This document shows positions 48,645 to 64,000 of a stretch of 64,000 bases of DNA, in pieces. How positions within the stretch are numbered: position 1 is the first letter of the stretch; each line of letters begins with the position of its first letter. A program made the translations under genes and the position numbers. The stretch is from Distichodus sexfasciatus (taxonomy: Eukaryota > Chordata > Actinopteri > Characiformes > Distichodontidae): the NCBI GenBank assembly GCA_032718565.1, contig JAVGVS010000157.1, positions 732,355 to 796,354 on the forward strand. Reading direction: 5' to 3'. The notes below the pieces were generated by a model that saw only the letters and a list, made by a program, of their open reading frames with translations, was not told the origin of the DNA and searched no databases.

Positions 48645-48785
48645 GGAGATATACATATACATACATATATATATACATACATATATACCTTTATATACAT
48701 ATACACACATACACATACATATACATATATATATATATACACATACATATACATACATATATATACATATACATACATACATATA
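48645..48785. repeat. (CATA)n/(TA)n compound microsatellite
   Basis: About 140 bp made almost only of CATA, TATA and CACATA units just beyond the CpG patch upstream of chst10. Tyr/Ile/His-rich open frames in several phases are artefacts of it. Confidence 0.95.
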
Positions 48786-50006
48786 TAACTTCACACACTT
48801 CTCTCCAAAACTATACAAAATACCACGACTAGAAAAATATCAGCTAAAGCATTTCTTTATTTTCATTGTCGTTTGAAGACAGACGGTTTACAAAGGTAGT
48901 GGACCTTCATTACTAAGCCGCATTCCACAAACTAACATTTCAAATCAGCACTTTGCTTCTTTTTACCAAAATTCTTGAAATACTGCAAAAGATCTCAAAT
49001 ACAGCCTCTCTTTAATCTGAATTTGTGCTGAAGGTTAATCACTGTTGGTCATCAGCTTTTTAAGAACAAGATCAGCGCTACATTCCAAACCGTATACCCA
49101 CACGAACATCATCTCAACATCATTTTAATAATGGAAAAAGGTGTACCTTCCGAATTTGGGCGACTGCAAATGTCACCAGCCAAAAAGCCAAGGTATGTGG
49201 TGGAACTCCACAAAGTTGTGAGAATGGTGTAGTTACACATCACAGAGTGTGAACAGTTTTTAAAGGTGCTGTGCGTTAAGACGAATCATCTTAAAATAAC
49301 ATTTTTTCGACATATGAATCTAATGAAGCTCCTTTACAGGTAAAGAAAGATTTGTTTTGCGAAATACAGTAGACCAAGTTCTGTGCAAAAATCACATTCT
49401 TTCACCATCTTTAAGAATAAAATTCATTTTGGTCACCTGAAAACCGTTTAGAGCAGGTTAGAGGCCATTTCAAGGCTTTCTGGTCAATAACGGAACAATT
49501 CACTAACAACCGTGGCTGAGGTACGAAATGCAAATGGTATGGGTTTTTTTTGGAGACTCAAGAGGAATGAAACTCAAAACTTTTTGATGCTTGTTGCACC
49601 TTTTGTCCTGTTGAATGTAATCTTCAGTGTTAACTATATGTTGCACTGGGGCCATGAGGAAACGCTGTCTCATCACACTTTGTACATGTATAAAGCGACT
49701 GATGACAAAGTACCTTGAATCACATGCATCTCATGCTACATGTCCCCTTTACTTATCATTTATTTCTTTTATTTCATGTTTTTCTTTTATTTTCATTTTT
49801 CATTTTATATCATTTATTTCAACGAGTCTTGGGCCGAGAGCTCCTTTAATGGCAGATCCTGGTCATCAACAGAGCTTAAGAAAGTTTTAACGTAAAGTAA
49901 GATCTATATAAATAACGAAATCGTGGGATCGACGAGAGACACTTTTCTCAGGACTCTCGGAATGATACTGGAACGGCGGATGAAGAGGAGGAAGAGGGTT
50001 GCTTCT

Positions 50007-56557
<6,551 letters not shown>

Positions 56558-56750
56558 GGCGGCAGAGGCGGCGGCAGAGGCGGCGGCGGTGACGGCACCG
56601 GAAGAGCGGGAGAGCGGGAGAGCAGGAACGTGAGACGCTTCTCCGACACGCGGCAGCAGGAGTTAAATTACTGAGCGGTTCGAATGTAAACTAAGTGAAA
56701 GTACAGCTCCGCATCCTTCAGATCCGAGGAAACAACTAACCAAGACTAGG

Positions 56751-56790
56751 CGGAAGTGACGTCAGAGGAAGCTTAAAAATGGCGGAAGTG
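56751..56790. promoter_or_regulatory. prps1: prps1 promoter: ETS-CRE composite and YY1/ETS-like site
   Basis: About 200 bp upstream of the prps1 ATG, CGGAAGTGACGTCAG joins an ETS core (CGGAAGT) to a perfect CRE/ATF palindrome TGACGTCA (56757-56764). Fifteen bases further lies AAAAATGGCGGAAGTGGGCG, which looks like YY1 (AAATGGCGG) plus a second ETS core. With the CpG-rich 5' UTR and no TATA box, this is a typical housekeeping promoter. CpG-rich DNA with another ETS core (CCGGAAG, near 56.6 kb) continues down to the ATG. Confidence 0.65.
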
Positions 56791-56919
56791 GGCGAGTGGG
56801 AGGGTTGAGGCTGGTGAGAATTTCCCGCCAGGATTAAACTTTGAAAATGATGTCAGACTGGTTAAAACAGGGACAAATCTTTTAAAGGATGAATTATGAC
56901 TGCGTATTACTCATTGTTA

Positions 56920-56934
56920 ATAATAATAATAATA

Positions 56935-56984
<50 letters not shown>

Positions 56985-57012
56985 TTAAATAATTAATAAT
57001 TAATAATAACAG
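56920..57012. repeat. (TAA)n trinucleotide microsatellite
   Basis: About 90 bp of nearly uninterrupted AAT/TAA units between prps1 and frmpd3. Confidence 0.95.
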
Positions 57013-59372
57013 CTCAGAGAGGGAGTCATATTTAGAGAAAAAATTCAGAAATTCCAAAAGTCAAAATCGCAAATTAATGAGAAAATATCTGCTATTCTCT
57101 GACATTTTTAAAAGAAATTATTTTGTGAGAAAAATAAAATTCTCTGACATTGCCAACAAAAAAGTCATTTAATAAATAAATTAAATAATAAAGTCATAAA
57201 TATACGTTAAAAACGTTAGAATATTTACTGACTTAAAGTCAAACATTTGCAAGAAAAGGTCAAATTTTCTGAGAATGGAAAAAAAAACCCTCAGATATTC
57301 CCTGACATTTCCCTGCAAATTTTTGACTTTATAATGTCAGATAATATCAGATTTTTTCCTAGTAAATTTATGACTTGAATTTATGGATTGATGACATTAC
57401 AGAATCTAAGAATGTCTGACTTTTTTCAGAACTTTTACCTCCTTATTTGCCTTTTTCTTTTTTTTCCCCCAAAGCTGTGAATACAACATTTGTATTAAAC
57501 TGGAGAGTTTTTAAGTTATGTTTGGTTGAGATAATAGTCCCCTACATTGGCAGCTTTCCACCATGGAAGCAATGAGTGGATGAAAAATGAGTAAGACTGT
57601 GTGGCAGTTCAGTGATCTCCAGATTTTGATCATTGAAATTATCTGCCAACGTATAGCATGTTTGAGGTAGAAATAAATGGGTTCAATCTATAAAATAATT
57701 AATTTCTTTTCAATATTCCTCCCATTTGTCAAAACCACAACCATCAGCTTTGGAAACACCAGCTGTAGAAGCTACATTACTTTTCCTAGCTTGTGCATTT
57801 GACATTCTTAAAACCGTTTTTGTAACTCCTGAAACTTGGTGTGATTGCATCTACCATATCGGCACTTAACCTGATTTCCCAAAGTGAGTGAAATCAGCTG
57901 AGACGTCAAGTAACTTTTTCTTGTACAAACTGAGGGGCCTTTGTTCATAGAGGTCACCTTATAAACCACAAAGTTTAACAAACACAGCATGAAAACTGTT
58001 ATTTTAGCTGCTGTTTGACAGGACACTGCTATAAAGGTACCTGTAGTTTTCCTTCACAGTTTTTATACTAATTAAGCTAAAATAATATAATTATACACCC
58101 TCTATTTAAAGGGAACTTTATAGAGAAGAAGTGAATCAGAATTAATGATGTTATATCAGACAGTCTTAATTCTTTGAATTAATTCTGGCATGTGACATTG
58201 AGAAAACAGTATCTTGTGCAGCTCTGGAGCATATTAAGTTACAAGAGTACAGCAGGGGAAAATCTTTCTTGATAATATCTATTCACTGATGTCCTAAAAT
58301 GAGAGCATGCACTGTTTATTAATTGTTAAACTGACGTGTGAAAATACTTGAGAAACATGAAACCTTTTGCTTATTCACGTAGCAGACCAGCCCAACACAC
58401 CCCTTTGCTACTCTGGGAATGTCCAAATGGCAAAAAATAAAGGGGCTGTGCAAATATTCTTAGCTTATTGGAGATTACAAAGATATGGATGTGTACTGAT
58501 ATGTCCAAATATGTATTGAAGCAAATAGTCAGTAATACAATTAATACTGACTTTTCTTTCCATATCTGGCTCATTGGAAAAGTAGATCAAATAGAAATAG
58601 AGGTGAAGTGCAGCATTCCAGATAACCACTGAAGCAAGCAGTCAATAAGACAACATTTATTTTTCACATCTCTTTCAACAGTTTATTGAGTTTTGGAAGA
58701 AATTTCAAAGTGTATCTTTGATCATGGAAAGTTTGGTGTAGCAGTCTGTGAAATTCTTAAAATACTCTAAGGAAGCATGTCCACAAGTCTAAAAATGAAA
58801 AAGAAAAAAAAAATGAATATTTTAGCAAAAAAGTGCTTTCCTCAGAAATGTTATATAGTCATATTGTGTTTTTACTGCATTACGTAGTTCAGTCAATAAT
58901 AAAAAAAAGGGGTGCTCCACTCAAACATACCAATGTGGCTAATGATTAATGAATTCTATCAGAAAAAGTATGATAATGATGAGTTTTTATGATTTGCAAG
59001 CCAAATTGCTTTTTCAGTGGACCTCCCCTCTGATAATTGCATTAGGAATCCTGTTTATATACTCAAGTATAACTCATAACTTATAAATAAAGCCGGCTAG
59101 TATTACTCCAGATTTTCCCAACCTGTAACAGGACTACAGCATTTAAAGGTATATAGATTACATGTACATTAATTTTTTAAAGCTTCTTTAAAAGTCCTAT
59201 AGCTTTGTATATATTTAAACTGTATATGTATATACATTTGTACATAAAAATAAATATGCACACCACAGAAGTATTCCTTACAAGTGGAAATGTTGGAATT
59301 ATCAATCATTCTCAATGTCTGTTTATGGCTTTGCAAATAATAGAATACTCTTGGGGACAGGAGAATAGGGGT

Positions 59373-62300
59373 CTACTTGCTGAGCAGTGTTTTGAGGGAG
59401 CGGGATAGGGTGTTGACGATGGCAGACATGGTGGATGAATGGCGAGCGAGCGCCTTGACGCTGTGATCCCCAGGAGCGCTACCAGAGGCCGCCTCGGCTG
59501 CTCGAAGCAAGCAGATGTAGTTCATGACCACCTCATCGACCTTCGCCACCAGCTCGCGTTGCTGTTGTGTGGCTGTCATGCCCAGCCCTCGCACCAAGCA
59601 CATGCAGACTTCAGATAAGCAACAAAGCACCTGGAAGCTGCAGGTAACCGCCAACAACATCTCCTCCGGGCTACCGTGTGCTTCCGCCATCCTCCGACAA
59701 GCCCTCCCTAGTTCCTTGGACTCGATGGCCAACAGCTGCTTGTACTGAGCCAACTCTTGCGTGTGCATTGGCGGGGTCCCTCTGTCCACCCGGGCCACGC
59801 TGGAGCGTACCAGTGCGATTAGCTCGCTGGCGTCCCTGCGAACCTCAGAGAAGCCAGCAGGGAAGATGTACATGCGGTCCTTCAGAGCATTTATTCGGGA
59901 CAGCCTGTCTCCAAAGCTCATGTTGTTCAAGACTTCCCCGTATAGCTGTTCTCCTGTAGCGTCAAGGACAGGGTTAGGGTTATACTGTGAAGACCCGCAT
60001 TTGTCCAAGTCCTCCCCGCAGTGTTGCCTTGAGCCCTCACCTTCCCCTTCGTCATCCTCTGCTTGGTTCTTCCTTTTGAAGAAGCAATAGCTGAAAGGGC
60101 CGTTGCATCTCCAGGGACTGCTGTCAAGCTTTGGTGTTCTCGGCTGCTTGCCATCTTTCTGCAGTGGAAGCACGATTGAGGCTCTCCTGCTGTCCCGACT
60201 GCTCATTGACCAGCATGTTGACTGGGATGCCATGGAACCTTGGGAGTAGCTTTTTGACAGCTTCTTCTTGACAGTTCTTCTCTGCAGCTGGGGCTCAGGT
60301 GGGGGAAAACTTCCCTGCTGGATTCTACCCACAGAAGGTGCCCTTGCTTTCTCAAAGAGTGCCTCAATACTCCCAGAGCCAGTAGTGATGGTACTAGAAC
60401 TTCTTCTAAGCTCCCTACTCTGCCTCATGCTGTTACTGTTGGTTTCGCACTGGTGCAAGCCATGAGAACTCACATGGACATGGTTCTGTCTAAGAGGAAA
60501 GACTGGTTCCTGGGCTAGCATAGAACCAGTGCTTACTGACAGACTTGACTGAGGTGGAGGAGGTGGTGTTGGCGGCTGCGGTGGCTGGGGTGGAGGGCTG
60601 CAACAGGTTCTGGTGTGCCTTGGTAAAATAGCAGGCGGGTCTGCTCCTCCTCCTCCTCCTGCTGACAGCATTCCGGGATGTTCTGTACGAACTACACTAT
60701 GGGTGTTAGAGAGACAAAGAGAATCGTTAGGGATCTGTTGGACGCCAAGAGACGTCCTGCAGTCAGACTTGAGCCAGTCCTCTGTGGTGGTATGTGGTAT
60801 GCCTCCGCTGCGGTTCCTGTTCAGAGACAGGAACTGATCAGGGTTAAAACCTTGCTCTAACTCCGACTCAAGGCCGGAAAAGGAACTTCTCCTTTCAAAA
60901 AGCCCGGGCCTGATTTCGAGGCTGCTGGCGGGTCTCTGAGCATGCAAGTCAGGACTCCTCTTCAGTTTAGCAGGCAAGGTGGCTGAGTGGTAAATCTGGG
61001 GGCTTCTGTTCACTCTTATAGAGGCTGCACTGGGATGTGCTAGATTTGGGCTTAGGATTGGTGAGGGAGAGGGTGGCATGCAGGGATATTTGGCAGAAAG
61101 GTGTCCTTTACTTCTAACCAGGTCTAAAAGGAGAGGATTATTTGCAAGCTGCCTTCTGCTGTCCTTTTTAGCTCCCCCCAGTCCTGCCCTATGCAGCTTG
61201 CCCCCCTGATGCATCTGGCTTACTGTTAGATAGTTTATCAGCTGCCTATATGCCTCGTTCCCCTCCTTTGTGTTAAGACTTCTCACACTGCCATGTTTTG
61301 CATGCAGATCACTGAGAAGGTTGCTCCTTCGAGCTGTACCTGTGGTTTCCTTGATTTTTGTTGGCCGGGCATTGAGGGAGGGATCGGATCCAGGGGGATG
61401 CACGTTGGGTAACATCTTCCTCATCAGAGCAGGATCGGCGTGAGGGTGAAGGTCTCTTGCCGTGAGCAGGAGCGAGGAGGAGGATTCGGAGAGGGGGTGC
61501 TTGCAGTCAGGAGCACAGAGCGGTGAGTCCATGGGGGTCACACAAGCACTGCTCCCTGTGCTGCAGCCAGCATCCAAAGAAGAGCACTGGGAGCTCTGCA
61601 GGGAATTCTGTGCTCCGCTCTGCAGAGAAGAGATCCGCTTGGCCAAGTGGTACTCGCACAGACGGGCCACGCCCTGCCGAAGTGGTGTTTGGATCTGTTG
61701 GTCCTCCTTATGGAATTTACCTTGCCCGGAATCTTGGTGGGAGAGAGGCTTCTTAGTTGGGGAGAGAGGGCAGGCATTAGATATGTGTTCCCCCTGATTG
61801 ATTACAAGAGCGCTGTTACTGCCACTGAGAATCTCTCCTGGGCCCAGAGCCTCTGCACACTGATTTTCCATAGGCTCGTTTTCCAGAAGAGGTTGTCTCC
61901 CTTGAATCCGTTCACAGAATGAAGTTCGTTCAATGTCAAACTGACTCCTTCTGTTGCTTTCCCGGCCACTGAAGGTATTATACTTTGCGGGGGTATCTAT
62001 GGCTTTTTTGTGTCGTTTTCCCTCACTGGTGGTCCCTTTGGATCGCTTGCCAGTGCTTAGGAGTGTGCTTGAGTGTGCTTTGACCATATATTTACCCAAA
62101 GACTTGTCTTCCATCGCCTCAGGCTCCATCTCCATGTGATTGGGAGGTAGACTATGCTGTGAAGGGACTGTTGCACACTGATTCTCGGCCTCTCGGTGGC
62201 GTGCAGGACTGCGTGGTGGCTTTGGGATGGGAGTCCTAGCACAAGGAGAAACAGGAAATTCAGTCTTCTCCTCCTGAAGAGGCTGGTAGCCCTCTGTGGT

Positions 62301-64000
62301 GGCCACCAGGAGACGCATGGTGTGGTCAGGGAGCCTGTGGGCTGCAGCCTGTTCTGAGCTCTCTGTCATCTCTGAGGAGTTTGTCTCATTTCCTGAATCT
62401 GAGGAAGACTCCGGACTAAAAGCGCGTGATATGCCGTTACCTGCAAGCAAAAAGACGAAACAAATGTTTTCTTTACTATGTTATAATCAAACTACTGAAC
62501 TGAAGTAAACACACACAAATGAACACAAACAAATTTGTAGTAAATGTAAATGTACATGTTTATAAGAATGGGATAATATTGTAAAGACCTGCACTGTTGC
62601 TCGACTGCATGTGTGAGTTCTCTTCTGATACAGCAAGTGCTTCAAGAGCTTGCAGTGTGTCCACAACAGCATGATCTATATTCTGGACATTGCTTCCCTC
62701 TCCATTAGTAGGGACAGCATCGATTAGGGACACAGGGATATTGTCCTCGCAAGAACCCTGCTGTCGCATTTTGCCCTCAGTGCCCTCCTCATCAGAACTG
62801 TCCCTGAACCCAGGTGGAGGCGCAGCGATGGCCATATTGAGGGAGTGAAGGACGGCGTCGTTTTCGTCCTCGTCGTCGTCCCCCTCCGGTGGCGGAAGAG
62901 ACGTAAGGTCTATGATGTCATCGTTGGAGCCAGAGAGAGTCAGAAAAGTTGTCTTACTCCCCGGCAGGCCCGCCTCGTCATCCCCAGGGGTTACGGCAGT
63001 GTCCTCCTCACAGCTTGCTTCATCCTCATCCTCTGCATCGTCTGTGGTCTCGGCGTAGCACAGATCCCGCAAGAGAGGCTCCTCAATGCCCTCAGCACTA
63101 CCAAAGATTTTTCCATCGCCAATGTTACTGTAGACAGCGTTGGGCCGGATTTGAAACGGCACTCCTTCCGGAGTCCTAAAGCCAATGTCATTGTTGTGCA
63201 TGAAAGCAGGTCGTTCGGGGACCTCGGGACTCTCATCCAAGAGACGCTGGTAGCCAAGGTTCTGAGGGTTTATGCTGTGCAAAGGTGGATCTCCAAATAT
63301 AAAGGAAACCTTGGCACTCCGGGGAGAGTCCTGAGGTCGATGCCTTGCGGGTGGAAGAGGAGGCGGCAGGGGGCTTCGACTCCTAACGGGCGACCGCTCT
63401 CCACTTTGGACTTGATATTGGGGCAGCAGCTGAGGCTCTGGGTACGGGGAGATGACGCTGTTCTCTGCTTGTTCCTGCAGGTAATCAGGTTCGGACTGAT
63501 ATGGTAAATCCATGTTGGCCTGAAGGTCTGGATCCTCACAGATACCCAGAGAAGTACTGTACGGCCACTCGAGTTCTCTAGGATCTGGATCTGAAAAGTA
63601 GAAAAGTGACAAGTCAGTCCCCAACTGGAACATACGATTGGGCCTCGTTCACCAAAATAAATGTTTTCTTAAATTTGTTCTTAAGAAAGTCAATATTATA
63701 AAAAAAAATTAGAGAAATATTAAATTATAAAATGGAGAAATTGAGAAAAACCCAATAAGCTAAAAAATTGACCAGCATGCATCTAATAAAATCAGGATGC
63801 TGCGTGCTCATCAAATGGCGAATGTGAGAATTTTTGTGAAGAACGGTGAATGAGGTCCTATGAGCGTAGCTACTCACCACTTCCCACATCTCCTGCGCTG
63901 TTGCTGTGGGCCATATTAAAAATGGAGCGGCGCGAGTCCACTAGAAGCCGATAGTATCCAGCCGTCAGGCAGGCCAGGTTCATGGCATCACTGGACTCCA
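59373..64000 (-). CDS. frmpd3: FERM and PDZ domain-containing protein 3, C-terminal part
   Basis: The 3' part of a large scaffold gene; the first exons, with the WW/PDZ region and most of the FERM domain, are off the right edge. In-window exons are 64000-63878 (open at the edge), 63590-62589 and 62440-59373 (3.07 kb last exon, stop TAG); both junctions are phase 1. The first reads MNLACLTAGYYRLLVDSRRS, the end of the FERM F3 lobe. The long tail is disordered, with acidic and Ser/Pro-rich stretches, a PPPGF motif, an LGN-binding-like segment MEMEPEAMEDKSLGKYMVK (62135-62079), polyproline near 60.55-60.60 kb and a helical C-terminal block starting MSFGDRLSRINALKDRMYIF. The tail of about 1,365 residues fits FRMPD3 (about 1.8 kb of codons in human) better than the shorter FRMPD4. 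The protein ends in LLSK, with no PDZ ligand. It probably acts at synapses or the cell cortex; this is inferred from the family. Confidence 0.9.

Larger units (their letters stand above)
47586..50006. other. Intergenic DNA: chst10 promoter side and prps1 3' flank
   Basis: Apart from the repeat remainder, the CpG patch at 48.3-48.5 kb and the CATA/TA microsatellite at 48.65-48.79 kb, no gene was seen. TTTATT runs at about 49.75-49.82 kb give minus-strand AATAAA signals 190-260 bp past the prps1 stop. This stretch contains the junction between the two ancestral gene blocks described in the findings. Confidence 0.45.
56558..59372. other. prps1 upstream region and frmpd3 3' flank
   Basis: Beyond the prps1 promoter (to about 56.82 kb) this is AT-rich and gene-free: a (TAA)n array at 56.92-57.01 kb, then about 400 bp of degenerate TCTGACATT/AGAAAA units. 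Most of 58.6-59.37 kb is likely frmpd3 3' UTR, as it lies directly past the stop with no other gene signal. TTTATT hexamers near 58.65 kb could serve as minus-strand polyadenylation signals. Confidence 0.45.

Noticed and set aside
48572..48832. Tyr/Ile/His-rich frames on both strands
   Set aside because: Produced by the CATA/TA microsatellite.

Overview
The window is nuclear DNA from a ray-finned fish, almost certainly a teleost. It shows vertebrate genes split by GT-AG introns, a teleost repeat load (Tc1/mariner, PIF/Harbinger and hAT DNA transposons, tRNA-derived SINEs, AT, GA and CATA microsatellites) and AT-rich intergenic DNA with small CpG-rich promoters. No prokaryotic, organellar or CRISPR-like features are seen.

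Five protein-coding genes lie on the minus strand and are read right to left. From right to left they are: frmpd3 (FERM/PDZ scaffold; 3' part only, 59,373-64,000), prps1 (phosphoribosyl-pyrophosphate synthetase; 7 exons, complete at 318 aa, 50,007-56,557), chst10 (HNK-1 sulfotransferase; 5 coding exons, 371 aa, 39,106-45,980), lonrf2 (RING/TPR/LON-domain protein; 12 exons, 765 aa, 21,800-31,213) and map4k4 (germinal-centre kinase; only the first two coding exons, 4,818-5,284, the rest lying off the left edge). I assembled exon boundaries by hand from splice sites and codon phase, and every joined reading frame is open. The five genes do not form an operon or a shared pathway: they cover nucleotide synthesis, Golgi glycan sulfation, ubiquitin ligation, kinase signalling and postsynaptic scaffolding. 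What they share is linkage. From recalled human maps, map4k4-lonrf2-chst10 matches 2q11.2-q12 and prps1-frmpd3 matches Xq22.3, so a junction between two ancestral blocks lies between chst10 and prps1 (about 48.5-50.0 kb).

The rest is mainly transposon-derived. The 16 kb between map4k4 and lonrf2 holds a Tc1 copy interrupted by a Harbinger MITE, a foldback element, another Harbinger MITE, a hAT-type MITE beside a long (TA)n tract, and a degenerate minisatellite. The chst10 introns hold a 3.7 kb decayed hAT element, a second copy of the same Harbinger MITE, and a 1.0 kb hAT deletion derivative nested in an older repeat. A prps1 intron holds a 0.7 kb hAT-like element with 6-bp target duplications.

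I found no convincing new multi-gene system. The least explained signal is a CpG-rich island at about 36.05-36.37 kb, with a good start codon and a consensus splice donor but no recognisable gene body.
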